From positions 1 through 54,037 of the forward strand of contig CASFQZ010000028.1 in the NCBI GenBank assembly GCA_949296825.1: 54,037 nt of DNA, read 5' to 3'. The notes under the pieces were generated by a model, which was not told the DNA's origin, ran no database searches, and saw only the letters and a list, made by a program, of their open reading frames with translations. The stretch's first letter is position 1. Each line of letters opens with the position of its first letter. Shown piece by piece: positions 1-9,465 of this stretch. Source of the DNA: an uncultured Eubacteriales bacterium (GTDB taxonomy: Bacteria > Bacillota > Clostridia > Oscillospirales > Acutalibacteraceae). The translations under genes and the position numbers were made by a program.

Positions 1-3000
1 ATAATACTCAAGACCTGTTGTGGGATCGCCGCCGGTCTGCCAGGCGTTGGTCACGATCTTGCCCAGAAGCAGATACATCAGCTTACCGTTGGCGGTGTCA
101 TGCACAAAGCCGGTGTAGGTACCCACATCGGTGGTATAACCGCAGACCGAGCAGATCAGCTTATTGTTGGCTCTGTCAAGGTCATAGTCATGGACGCCTT
201 CCTCGGTGCAGGTGATCGCTTTGTTCATCGTGTAAGAATCAAGGATCACAGCCGTACCGTCCGCCTGCAGATCATAGGTCGTGACCGTAAAGGCGGTGTC
301 GGTGACATGGGCGGTCATGTAGGTCGCGTTGTAGGTACCACTGGTAAACGCATAATGATGCGCGGGGTTGAACACGATGTCGTAGCTCTTCTCGCCGGTG
401 GAACCGCAGATGAAGTAAACAGCGCCGTTCTCGCGGTCGATCTCGCCGCCGGTCATCGGCTCGGTTCTCGCATAGGAGTGGTCGTGACCGGAGAAGATAA
501 AGTCAATCTCCGCCGCATCCACCAGGTCGGAAATGACCTCGCGAAGGACATCACTGCCGCCGCTGGGATTGGTATAATAGGGCGCCTGGTGCAGGGAAAG
601 AACCTTCCAGGTCGCATCGGACGCTGCCGCATCGCTGATGATCCACTCCGCAGCCTTACGATAGCTGTCTACGCCGGCATAGTTGATGACTGCGACATAG
701 ACATTGTTGTATTCCACGCTGTAGCAAAGGGGAGCGGTATTGTTCTCGGTGCCGGGCAGGTCAAAGTACAGCGCAGAGTTTTGAGCGGTGTCATCGCCGT
801 AGTACTCGTGGTTGCCCAAAACATGGATGATGTCCTGCGAGCCAAGGAATGCATCGCTGAATACCGGCGCAATGCCCTGCCAGTGCGCATAGTTGCCGCC
901 GTTATCGATCGCGTCGCCGGTCTGGAGACCGAAGTCGAAGTCAATGCCGCTGTCGGCAAGCAAGCCGGAAATCAGGCTGGTGTTGGTGGTATCCGTTGCC
1001 TGGGTATCGCCGATGATGAAGAAATCGGTATCCTGATTGCCGCCGGAGGTGGAGAAGGTCTTCGCCTCGGTGGTCATCAAAGCGCCGTCACCGGCAAAGT
1101 ATACATAATCGGTATTGGGGGTCAGCCCGGTCAGCTCCACAGCGTTGATGCGGACCGCATAGTTGGTCGCTGTATTGCCGGAGCTTGCCATTTCGGAAAC
1201 CACGCTGCTGCCCTCGACGGTGATCAGTGCCGCTTCGCCCTGCGCCTCATAGTCCGCAGCAGCTGCATATTTAACAATCGCTTTTCCTGCGGCGGCGGTC
1301 GGAGAGCTCATCCAGGTGATGCTCTGGGTCGTGGCAGGATCTTCGGTCGCATTGAGCTTCACATAGGTCGGCATACCGTCTTCGCTGCCGCCGCCGGGGT
1401 AGCTCTGACCGTTGTAGATGAAGGAAAGCATTGCGCCCTGCTGCGCATAAATCGCATAGGCAGCCACTTCCTCGACAAACATTTCGGTGAAGACCTTGCC
1501 TTCGCTGTCGGTGGTGCCGACTTTTGTACCACCCGTGGTGAAGATGTCAACGCCGGCAGCCGGGTTACCCGCAGCATCGGTCACGTAGATGTTGCCACCG
1601 GCGGAGCCGACGATCATCGGGTCGGGAGTAATGGTAAAGGCGGAGGTGACCACCGTTTCAATGGTTCCGGTGAAGGAAGCGACGAATGTCTCCTCGGTGA
1701 CCGGATTGGTGTAAGTCAGCGCACCTTTATCGACACGATAGGTGACCGCCAGGTCTTCGGGGGTATTGCTGGCAACGGCAACAACGATTCTGGCGATGGC
1801 GCCGTCATCCAGCGTGGGATCCGCATCCGCTTTGCGCTCCACCGTAAAGGAAATCGGCGTTGCAGGAGCGGTCGAAGAAGCAGTCAATTCATAGTTGTCA
1901 GAGGGAATGATGGTATACTGATTCCAATAATCCGGGAAATTGGAGAACAGCGTCACTTCCACCTCGGCGCTTTCGATGGCAGCGGGATCGTCCGCCTGGA
2001 TTGCCATTGTATAATTGCCGCCAAGGACAGGCGCGGCATCCTCCGCCACAAAGGTGACGACCGGATCCTCGCGTTCACCTGCTACGGCGAAGGTGCGAGT
2101 CTCTGTGGTATTGTTGCCGAATTTATCGGAGACGGAAACGGTCAAACGATGGGAGCCGTTGGTCAGCACCGCGTCGTAGAAATAGATTTCGCTGTCGACT
2201 TCGTTGATGAAGCACTGCTCGGTGACGTCGACGCCGTCGATCAGCACATTGACCGCGTCAAAGTCGATGCCGGTGGCATATTTGCCGTCGAAATCGGCGA
2301 AGGTGGCGCGGAAGGTATTGACGTTGGAGGTCAGGACGGTTTCATTGTCGACGATCTCCACATCGTTGGCGGTACCATAGGTACCGATGGAGTTGATGAC
2401 GGGGCGATCCAGGTCATCGGTATTGGCGCCGTAGACCAGCTGGATATTATCGATATAGATTGTACCGGCGGTTGCAGCAGCGGAACCGGCACCAGGCTGG
2501 AAGGAAACCCAGAAGACACCGCAGCCCTGGTAGTAACCAAAGGGGGCATTCGCCGGACCAAGACCAGCACCGGAACCGGCATCTGTGAAATCCATTTCCA
2601 CATACTGCCAGCCGGACTGGGTGATATCGCCGACTTCCGCATAGGCAAGGTTAAAGCCGTTCACCGGGTCATCCGCCTGGTTGGCACAGTTCAGATACAG
2701 ATGGACGCCCTGCAAGCCCTCCGGCAGCCAGACCCAGCAGCCATAGCCGGTAGGCGAGCCCTCAAAGGCATAATCCGGATCGGTCATACGGACGTAGAAG
2801 TTCGCGTTACTCGAACCATTATAGGATTCAAAGTTATAGTCAAAACGAAGGGAGTGATCGCCGAAGCGGACCGGCGCGCCGTCTTCCCTGGAAACAATGG
2901 TCAGCGTACCATCATGCATATCATTCATAGCGGAGTTTGCCCACATACAAAGCGGGTAGCCCTGTTGACGGAATTCTTCATAGGTACCGTCCATATAATT

Positions 3001-4593
3001 GGGCATAACCAAGCTAGGAACATACGCCAAATCATTGTCCGGGTCGTCGTCCGCCAGACTGGCGTCGACTTCTTCCTGATCATCCGAATACTCGAAATCA
3101 TAGAGCACCGTCGGCATTGCGCCGATGATGGCACGGACCTGAACCGAAATCTCCGCATTGTTGACGTATGTCGCGGTGACATTGGCATTGACCGTTACGC
3201 CGTCAAAGGTGGTAAAGGTCAGTCCGTCCGCATTCCAGGTACCGGCGGTGGCGGAAACATCCGCACCCTCATCGTCCACCATGGTCCAGACAATATCGCC
3301 GGCTTTCATATGAACTTCGCGGTTCTGGTAATAGGCAACGATGCCGAAATCGGTGGTCTCTTCAAAACCAAGAGAAATTTCTGTGGCGGGGACATAGAAG
3401 GTATCCGGCTCCCGTACCTCAATGGAAACGGAGCCGCAGACCTTACCGCCGGAAAGATAATTGACCGTGACGGTACCAATCGTGCCGTTGGAGGTAAACA
3501 TACCCTCGGGCGTAATGGTTCCGAAAGAATCGTCGGCAAGCGCAAAGGCGCCGTCGGCGGGAAGCTCAACAGCCGCGCCGGAGGAATCCGCACCGGTGGC
3601 GGTGAACTGCACGGTGGAGCCGGGGGTATAGACCTCATTGTTGGGCTCCAGCGACGCGGTGGCAAATACGCCGTCCGGGGTCGCGGAGGAGGTCACCAGA
3701 AGGGCGGAGGATACCGCACGGGGGTTGCCGCTGTCGGAGGGGCTGTTTTTCACCGTTAAAGCATCCTCACCGGCACGCTTGGAAACGAAGGTGGCAGAGC
3801 CGCCGCCGTCCAGCTGTCCGCCGGAGACGCAGCCGAGGCTGATCAGCACATCGGCAATCTCGCCCCAGGTCATACCAATGGAGTACGGGTTCTGACGGCC
3901 GTCATTTTCCAGGATAACAACGGAGCCGTCCGCCTTGATACCGACCGCTACACGGGGCTGGGGGTCTACATTGTAGCTGCCCTTACCGCTGGAAACATTC
4001 TCACCGTTCCAGACGGAGATTTCCCACAGACCGATGGCTTCCTTAACGTCGTCATAGGGATCGTTCGCATGACGGATCACGGCGGAGCCGTCATTCAGGA
4101 TGGCGAAATAGGGTCTGCCGGCGGTCGGGTTGCTGCCGCCGTGCTGATTATAAAGCTGACCATCCATGATCAGCATACCGCTGGAGGCGCCGGTCTGCAT
4201 ATTGAAAATATCGCCGTTGACGCCGCCTACGACCTTTACGCCGCGCACTCTTTCGGCAGCGGCTGCCTGATCGGTTACGGTCTGAAGACCCAGGGAATTA
4301 CCGTTCTGATCTTTATAGCTGGCGATCAGAGACGCATTGTTGCCGACCTCGACAGTCATGGCATGGATATGGTTCTGATTCGAGCCGTTTTCGTTATTAA
4401 AAACCAGATGGGTCTCTTCGATACCCGGGGCGATCGGATAGTCGGTTTTGGAAACCAGCAAATTGCCCTCGGGAAGCGTGCTATTGTCCAGATCCACAGC
4501 CGCAAAGACGGACATCGGCAGAATGCCGAGGACCATAACGGCTGCCAAAAGTACCGCAAGGACTTTTCTTGTCCGCGTACCGGATCGTTTCAT
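1..4593 (-). CDS. Giant secreted phosphodiester glycosidase / metallophosphoesterase fusion (partial, C-terminus off the left edge)
   Basis: The frame is open for 1531 codons from the ATG at 4593 to base 1. A signal peptide is clear (basic start, hydrophobic core, SVFAA cleavage site near residue 31). Residues about 35-295 look like a NAGPA phosphodiester glycosidase, with GVNGDIFN near 124 and DGGGSATFV near 260. A Big-like domain follows (about 300-380), then a jelly-roll-like binding region (about 500-720). Residues about 1075-1170 match the Fn3-like N-domain of purple acid phosphatases. A metallophosphoesterase follows with GDTQ (about 1190), GNHEYY (about 1258) and GHDHS (about 1368). 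The last visible residues resemble a surface-binding repeat. It is probably secreted and surface attached, and may split sugar phosphodiesters and then remove the exposed phosphate. The domain calls are firm; the coupled activity is inference. Ribosome site AAAGGA precedes the ATG. Confidence 0.85.
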   Translation of the reverse strand, partial: MKRSGTRTRKVLAVLLAAVMVLGILPMSVFAAVDLDNSTLPEGNLLVSKTDYPIAPGIEETHLVFNNENGSNQNHIHAMTVEVGNNASLIASYKDQNGNSLGLQTVTDQAAAAERVRGVKVVGGVNGDIFNMQTGASSGMLIMDGQLYNQHGGSNPTAGRPYFAILNDGSAVIRHANDPYDDVKEAIGLWEISVWNGENVSSGKGSYNVDPQPRVAVGIKADGSVVILENDGRQNPYSIGMTWGEIADVLISLGCVSGGQLDGGGSATFVSKRAGEDALTVKNSPSDSGNPRAVSSALLVTSSATPDGVFATASLEPNNEVYTPGSTVQFTATGADSSGAAVELPADGAFALADDSFGTITPEGMFTSNGTIGTVTVNYLSGGKVCGSVSIEVREPDTFYVPATEISLGFEETTDFGIVAYYQNREVHMKAGDIVWTMVDDEGADVSATAGTWNADGLTFTTFDGVTVNANVTATYVNNAEISVQVRAIIGAMPTVLYDFEYSDDQEEVDASLADDDPDNDLAYVPSLVMPNYMDGTYEEFRQQGYPLCMWANSAMNDMHDGTLTIVSREDGAPVRFGDHSLRFDYNFESYNGSSNANFYVRMTDPDYAFEGSPTGYGCWVWLPEGLQGVHLYLNCANQADDPVNGFNLAYAEVGDITQSGWQYVEMDFTDAGSGAGLGPANAPFGYYQGCGVFWVSFQPGAGSAAATAGTIYIDNIQLVYGANTDDLDRPVINSIGTYGTANDVEIVDNETVLTSNVNTFRATFADFDGKYATGIDFDAVNVLIDGVDVTEQCFINEVDSEIYFYDAVLTNGSHRLTVSVSDKFGNNTTETRTFAVAGEREDPVVTFVAEDAAPVLGGNYTMAIQADDPAAIESAEVEVTLFSNFPDYWNQYTIIPSDNYELTASSTAPATPISFTVERKADADPTLDDGAIARIVVAVASNTPEDLAVTYRVDKGALTYTNPVTEETFVASFTGTIETVVTSAFTITPDPMIVGSAGGNIYVTDAAGNPAAGVDIFTTGGTKVGTTDSEGKVFTEMFVEEVAAYAIYAQQGAMLSFIYNGQSYPGGGSEDGMPTYVKLNATEDPATTQSITWMSSPTAAAGKAIVKYAAAADYEAQGEAALITVEGSSVVSEMASSGNTATNYAVRINAVELTGLTPNTDYVYFAGDGALMTTEAKTFSTSGGNQDTDFFIIGDTQATDTTNTSLISGLLADSGIDFDFGLQTGDAIDNGGNYAHWQGIAPVFSDAFLGSQDIIHVLGNHEYYGDDTAQNSALYFDLPGTENNTAPLCYSVEYNNVYVAVINYAGVDSYRKAAEWIISDAAASDATWKVLSLHQAPYYTNPSGGSDVLREVISDLVDAAEIDFIFSGHDHSYARTEPMTGGEIDRENGAVYFICGSTGEKSYDIVFNPAHHYAFTSGTYNATYMTAHVTDTAFTVTTYDLQADGTAVILDSYTMNKAITCTEEGVHDYDLDRANNKLICSVCGYTTDVGTYTGFVHDTANGKLMYLLLGKIVTNAWQTGGDPTTGLEYY

Positions 4594-4845
4594 ACACAAC
4601 ATCCTTTCCTTTTTACGATTAAGATTCCGTACGTTTTGAAAAAGCAAAACTGAACCTTTTTCTTTTTTCGCGGGGTCAACTTCCCCTGACGGCGCTGCCG
4701 TCGTTTTCCCGCGGGCCGCCTCACCTCCTACGCGTTGTGAACCATTCGCGCCGTCATATTACCGAACAAAGGCGCGGAATGGAAAAAGCTGCCGCGCTTT
4801 TTTCACACTGTTGATATAATTCGGCAGTATGATTCACTATCATGT
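4594..4845 (-). promoter_or_regulatory. Long structured 5' leader of the phosphodiester glycosidase/phosphatase gene
   Basis: About 245 nt lie between the promoter and the ATG at 4593. They can form a 6-bp stem (4772-4777 with 4792-4797) and a nested pair: outer stem 4669-4674 with 4708-4713, inner stem 4688-4693 with 4697-4702. I do not recognise a known riboswitch, and there is no T-run that would make it a classical attenuator. A 44-codon, very basic frame starting at a GTG near 4726 ends in TGA overlapping the gene's ATG, but has no ribosome site of its own. The 402-nt stretch 4594-4996 holds only this leader, its promoter and the terminator of the next operon. Confidence 0.45.
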
Positions 4846-4847
4846 AT

Positions 4848-4876
4848 ATCTTATACGATTTCAATGTATTTGTCAA
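4848..4876 (-). promoter_or_regulatory. Sigma-A promoter for the phosphodiester glycosidase/phosphatase gene
   Basis: On the minus strand a perfect -35 TTGACA (4871-4876) is followed after 17 bp by a -10 TAAGAT (4848-4853). Transcription would start near 4841, giving a 5' leader of about 245 nt. Confidence 0.65.
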
Positions 4877-4967
4877 GGATTTTCCGGCTAAAATGTGAAT
4901 TTGTTGTATGTTTTTTACGACAAATCAAAGCACCCATAAAAAACACATCAATGCAGATTGCAGAAAA

Positions 4968-4996
4968 AGAAAAAACCGCCGGTGGGCGGGTTTTTG
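4968..4996 (-). terminator. Rho-independent terminator of the lipoprotein-araD-dnaE-patatin operon
   Basis: On the minus strand the stem CCGCC/GGCGG with a 4-nt loop is followed by a TTTTTTC tract. It begins immediately after the patatin stop codon. Confidence 0.75.
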
Positions 4997-5839
4997 CTAT
5001 TTTGATAGAAATTTACGGATTGCTTTCCCGTCCCGGGTCCCCAGCCGGTAGAGCCGGTCGAGATTTTCCGGGCTGCGCTTTAAGGTGTCAACCCCGCAGC
5101 AATCCTCCGGCGCGACGACCAGCGCCCTGCCCTGTTTTTGCAGCGACAGCACTTTTTCCAGACTTTCCGCATAGGTCTGGTGGCGGCGAAAGACCTCGTC
5201 GGCGACCTGCGGGTAAGAGGCCAACAGACGGTGGATTATCTTTTTCGCCCGTTCCATCCGGTGGTCTTGAAAGCCCACAGGACGAGTCAGGATCACCACA
5301 AGCCGGTCACAGCCCTCCGCCAGCAGATGGTCTACCGGCAGGGGGTCGGAAAGTCCGCCGTCAAAATACTCCACCCCGTCGATCACATAGGGCTTACAGA
5401 CCAAAGGAATGCAGCAGGAGGCTTTCAGCACATCGTAATGATCGGGAGAAATATCTTTTTTGGTGAAATAGCAAGGCGTACCGTCCGAAGCGCGGGTAGC
5501 GACCACGCAAAGCTCACCGGGGAACGCGAGCACCCGGCGGATTGCCAGCGGGTCGATGCTGACTGAGTCGGACAAATCGGAATAAATATAGTCCAAATCA
5601 ATATAGCTGCCCTTTTTCAACAGGTTCACCATGCTCATATACTGTTTGCGGAAGGCATATTCGTGATAAAAGCGGTAGGTTCTGCCCGGCTGCCCCGCCT
5701 GATAGGTGATCAGATTGGCGCTGCCCGCCGACACGCCGCAGCAATAATCGAACATCACGCCGTCCGCAAGGCAGCGGTCCAGCACTCCCGCGCCGTACAT
5801 ACCGCGCATTCCGCCGCCGACATCAATGACACCGACCAT
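4997..5839 (-). CDS. Patatin-like phospholipase
   Basis: A 280-aa patatin-family lipid acyl hydrolase. The oxyanion-hole glycines (GGGMRG, residues 8-13), the nucleophile elbow GVSAGS (Ser near 37) and the dyad Asp in FDGGLSDP (near residue 158) are all present, so it should be catalytically competent. There is no signal peptide, so action is expected in the cytoplasm or at the inner membrane face. It is the last gene of the operon, 14 nt after dnaE, and its stop is followed directly by a terminator. The substrate cannot be read from sequence; bacterial family members of this size cleave phospholipids or other acyl esters. Ribosome site AAGGGA precedes the ATG. Confidence 0.85.
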   Translation of the reverse strand: MVGVIDVGGGMRGMYGAGVLDRCLADGVMFDYCCGVSAGSANLITYQAGQPGRTYRFYHEYAFRKQYMSMVNLLKKGSYIDLDYIYSDLSDSVSIDPLAIRRVLAFPGELCVVATRASDGTPCYFTKKDISPDHYDVLKASCCIPLVCKPYVIDGVEYFDGGLSDPLPVDHLLAEGCDRLVVILTRPVGFQDHRMERAKKIIHRLLASYPQVADEVFRRHQTYAESLEKVLSLQKQGRALVVAPEDCCGVDTLKRSPENLDRLYRLGTRDGKAIRKFLSK

Positions 5840-5853
5840 ATTTTTCCCTTCTT

Positions 5854-8800
5854 TTATTGCAATACTACATTTTTATCGCCCAAAAGCTGCTTCAGGCTCG
5901 AAAGCAGCGGGGCGCTGACCCCGACGGTAACGCCGGTTTTCAGATCATATTTTTTGCTGTCATTAAAATAGAAATACACCGGCGTTGAACCGGAAAAAGC
6001 GGAGAGACGGCTCAAGGCCTGCTGCTTCGCGCCGTCGTTTTCGGAAGCAAAGCGCAAAAACAGCCCGTGGGCGCGTTTTTTGCCGCTGTCCGCGCTCTGA
6101 GGGGGTGGCGCGGTCGGAGCGGTCGGAGCAGGCGGCGCGGTCTGCGCCGGCGCGCCGGCGCCGATATAGGAAACCGGCGCATACTCGGGGGGCGGCGCCT
6201 GGGTGTTTTTTTGAAATCCATTCAGCGAGGGCGCAGGCTCGATGCTTTCCAGCAACAGCTTGGGCGCTTCGTCGTCACGAACCGAAAGGCGCGCCCGGAT
6301 CATTACGATGGCGTCCTCGGAAATATAAGGCGCGAACTGGGTATAGGCTTTTGGAAAAACGATCACTTCGATGGCGCCGTACATATCCTCCGCCTCCAAA
6401 AACGCCATGGTTGTATCGTTTTTGGTGATTTTTTTCTTGACGGAAGACAGAATCGCCAGCACCGTAACCTTTGCGCCGTCCTGATAGGAGGAGGGGTCCT
6501 GCGGGTCCGATTCCAGCAGGTGATCTACCCGGGCGCAGTGCAGTTTTTTTGCCATATCGCGGTATTCCGCCATTGGGTGACCGGAAATATACAGCCCCGT
6601 GGTCAGCTTTTCCAGCGCGAGCCTTTCCCGATCGGGCAGCTCGGGCACATCGGGAATCGGCGGCTCGGCGACTTCGGCAAAGGCGGAGCCGACATCAAAC
6701 AGTCCAACCTGACCGTCGATCTTATGCTTACGGTCATCGTCCATGGAGGCAATGATCGGATCCATGATTTGCAGCATCTGGCGGCGGTTGGTCCCCAAGC
6801 CGTCCAACGCGCCGCATTTAATGAAATGCTCCACCGAGCGGCGGTTGAACTCTTTGCCGTACACCCGACGGCAGAAGGTGAAAAAGGAGGTAAAGGGACC
6901 GTTCTTTTCGCGCTCGGCGATAATTGATTTGATAAACACGCCGCTGACGTTCTTAACCGCCAGCAATCCGAAGCGGACCTTGCCGTCCTCCACGATGAAA
7001 TTCTCAGCGCTGTGGTTGACGTGGGGCGGCAGAACCTCTACCCCCAGGTTGGCGCACTCGGAGATATAAGGCACCATCTTTTCGGTGTTATCCAACACAC
7101 TGGTCAGCATGGCAGCCATAAATTCGCAGGGATAGTGCCGCCGCAGATAGGCGGTCTGATAGGTCACGTAGGCGTAGGCGGCGGAGTGAGATTTGTTGAA
7201 TGCATAGGACGCGAAAGACGCCATATCGTCGAAAATTGCGTTCGCCGCCTCCTCGGAAATACCGCGCTTGATACAGCCGTCGCAGGGAGAACTGCCGTCG
7301 GAGCCGTCGGAGCCGTGTAAAAAGTATTTGCGCTGCTGCTCCAGCACGTCCGCCTGTTTTTTGGCGACGGCGCGGCGCACCATATCCGACGCGCCCAGGG
7401 AATAGCCGGCAAGATCGCGGAAAATCTGCATCACCTGCTCCTGATACACGATGGTGCCGCAGGTCACGTCCAGAATGGGCTTAAGCTCCGGGGTATGATA
7501 ATGAATTTTATCCGGATGGGCACGGTTTTCCAGATACGCCGGGATAAAGTCCATGGGACCGGGGCGATACAGCGCAATTACCGCGATGATATCTTCCAAA
7601 TTTTTTGGGCACATATTGATCATCAGGGAACGAATACCCGCCGATTCACACTGGAACACGCCATAGGTACCGCCCTCGGCAAGCATTTGGTAGGTTTCCG
7701 GATCATCGATGCCCACATCGGCGATACGAAAATCCGGCTCTCGACGGCGGATCATTTCTTCCGCGTCGTTAATCACCGTCAGGGTTCGCAGCCCCAGGAA
7801 GTCCATTTTCAGCAAGCCGAGCTTTTCGACCCAGCCCTTATAATACTGGGTTACAATCGAGTCGCCGCTGGTGAACAGGGGGCAATATTCCACCACCGGC
7901 AGGCGGCTGATCACCACGCCTGCCGCGTGCATACCGGTACTTTTTGGCATACCTTCGATTTTTTTGGAGGTATCAATCAGATTGCGCACCTGCTCGCTTT
8001 CGGCGTACATTTTTTTCAGATCCTGATTGGATTCCAGCGCCTTATCGATGGTCATGCCCAATTCCTGCGGGATCTCCTTGGCAACGGCATCCACCTCGGC
8101 GTAGCTCATGCCCAGCACCCGCCCGACGTCGCGGATGGCGCCCTTCGCCGCCATGGTGCCGAAGGTGGCAATCTGCGCCACATGATCCGCCCCATACCGG
8201 CGCTTGACATATTCAATGACCTCCTGCCGCCGGTTGTAACAGAAGTCGATATCAAAGTCGGGCATACTGACGCGCTCGGGGTTCAAAAAACGCTCAAACA
8301 GCAGATTAAAGCGCATGGGGTCGATGTCCGTAATACCGCAGCAATAGGCGGCGATGCTGCCCGCGCCGGAGCCTCTGCCGGGTCCCACCGGGATGCCGAC
8401 GGATTTGGCGTAATTGATATAATCCCAAACGATCAGGAAATAATCGATAAAGCCCATCGACTGAATGACGCCCAGCTCATAATCCAGCCGCTCTCTGTAT
8501 TCCTCGGGATAGTCCGCACCGTAGCGTTTGACCAGCCCGTCATAGCACATATTCTTAAAATATTCAAAATGATCCTGCCCGCCGGGCACGTCGAAATGCG
8601 GCAGGATTGTATTGCCGAATTCAAATTCCACCTGACAGCGCTCGGCGATTTTATTGGTATTTTCGATCGCCTCGGGCACCTCGGGAAACAGCGCCGCCAT
8701 CTCATCGCCGGTTTTCAGATAAAAATCGGGCGACGAAAAATCAAAGCCGGTATTTTCGTTAATGGTGTGTTTGGTCTGGATACAGATGAGGATCTTCTGC

Positions 8801-9450
8801 ACCTCGGCGTCGTCTTTTTCAATATAATGAACATCATTGGTCGCCACCAGAGGGATTCCGGTCTCCCGCGACAGACGGATAATCTGCGGATTGGTACGCT
8901 TCTGGTCCTCGATGCCGTGGTCCTGAATTTCCAGAAAATAATTACCCTGACCGAAGACCTTATTATACCAGAGCGCGGTTTCTTTCGCTTTCTCATAATC
9001 TCCATCCACCAAAGCGCGGGGAATCTCGCCTGCCAAGCAGGCGGACAGGCAGATAATGCCCTCGTGGTACTGCTCCAGCAGCTCATGGTCCACGCGTGGT
9101 TTTGTGTAAAAGCCCTCGATCCACGCGGCGGAGACGATCTTTATCAGATTCTGATAGCCCTGCATATTTTCCGCCAGAAGAATCAGATGGTACCGGCGGC
9201 TGTCGGGTCCGTGCACCTTGTCGAAGCGGGTACGCGCCGCCACATAGACCTCGCAGCCGATGATGGGCTTGATGCCTTCCTTCTCGCAAGCCGAATAAAA
9301 ATCGATCACGCCGTACATGACGCCATGGTCGGTAATCGCAAGGCTCGTCATGCCCAGCTCCTTTGCCTTATGGCAAAGCTGTTTTATCTTCGCCGCACCG
9401 TCCAGAAGACTGTATTCGGTATGTACATGTAAATGGGTAAATTCCGTCAT
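5854..9450 (-). CDS. dnaE: DNA polymerase III alpha subunit DnaE
   Basis: A 1198-aa replicative or lagging-strand polymerase subunit. It opens with an N-terminal PHP domain (HLHVHTEYSLLDG). The palm carries the catalytic carboxylates in PDFDIDF near residue 400, and the family motifs KMDFLGLRTL, RPGPMDFIPAY and YAFNKSHSAAYA follow. A C-terminal OB-fold (about 1000-1080) precedes a proline/alanine-rich linker and a short tail domain. Length is normal for DnaE1-type enzymes. A small Gly/Ser/Asp run with two Cys (SDGSDGSSPCDGC) sits in the region just before the SEEAANAIF motif. The gene is the third of a four-gene operon, 15 nt after araD and 14 nt before the patatin gene. Confidence 0.97.
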   Translation of the reverse strand: MTEFTHLHVHTEYSLLDGAAKIKQLCHKAKELGMTSLAITDHGVMYGVIDFYSACEKEGIKPIIGCEVYVAARTRFDKVHGPDSRRYHLILLAENMQGYQNLIKIVSAAWIEGFYTKPRVDHELLEQYHEGIICLSACLAGEIPRALVDGDYEKAKETALWYNKVFGQGNYFLEIQDHGIEDQKRTNPQIIRLSRETGIPLVATNDVHYIEKDDAEVQKILICIQTKHTINENTGFDFSSPDFYLKTGDEMAALFPEVPEAIENTNKIAERCQVEFEFGNTILPHFDVPGGQDHFEYFKNMCYDGLVKRYGADYPEEYRERLDYELGVIQSMGFIDYFLIVWDYINYAKSVGIPVGPGRGSGAGSIAAYCCGITDIDPMRFNLLFERFLNPERVSMPDFDIDFCYNRRQEVIEYVKRRYGADHVAQIATFGTMAAKGAIRDVGRVLGMSYAEVDAVAKEIPQELGMTIDKALESNQDLKKMYAESEQVRNLIDTSKKIEGMPKSTGMHAAGVVISRLPVVEYCPLFTSGDSIVTQYYKGWVEKLGLLKMDFLGLRTLTVINDAEEMIRRREPDFRIADVGIDDPETYQMLAEGGTYGVFQCESAGIRSLMINMCPKNLEDIIAVIALYRPGPMDFIPAYLENRAHPDKIHYHTPELKPILDVTCGTIVYQEQVMQIFRDLAGYSLGASDMVRRAVAKKQADVLEQQRKYFLHGSDGSDGSSPCDGCIKRGISEEAANAIFDDMASFASYAFNKSHSAAYAYVTYQTAYLRRHYPCEFMAAMLTSVLDNTEKMVPYISECANLGVEVLPPHVNHSAENFIVEDGKVRFGLLAVKNVSGVFIKSIIAEREKNGPFTSFFTFCRRVYGKEFNRRSVEHFIKCGALDGLGTNRRQMLQIMDPIIASMDDDRKHKIDGQVGLFDVGSAFAEVAEPPIPDVPELPDRERLALEKLTTGLYISGHPMAEYRDMAKKLHCARVDHLLESDPQDPSSYQDGAKVTVLAILSSVKKKITKNDTTMAFLEAEDMYGAIEVIVFPKAYTQFAPYISEDAIVMIRARLSVRDDEAPKLLLESIEPAPSLNGFQKNTQAPPPEYAPVSYIGAGAPAQTAPPAPTAPTAPPPQSADSGKKRAHGLFLRFASENDGAKQQALSRLSAFSGSTPVYFYFNDSKKYDLKTGVTVGVSAPLLSSLKQLLGDKNVVLQ

Positions 9451-9465
9451 AAAGTTCCCTTTTTC

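Noticed and set aside
100-3759. A 1219-codon open frame on the plus strand
   Set aside because: It is the mirror of the secreted phosphodiester glycosidase/phosphatase gene on the minus strand, which has a signal peptide, domains and motifs; the plus-strand product has none.
4594-4728. A 44-codon basic leader peptide ending in overlap with the glycosidase/phosphatase ATG
   Set aside because: The possible GTG start is inside the only GGAGG-like sequence and has no ribosome site upstream; probably chance.
4594-4845. Leader considered as a known riboswitch (c-di-GMP, cobalamin, SAM types)
   Set aside because: None of the conserved core sequences I know for these classes is present; left as an unidentified structured leader.
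7495-9432. A 645-codon plus-strand frame opposite dnaE
   Set aside because: Codon-bias shadow of dnaE; no motifs and no ribosome site.
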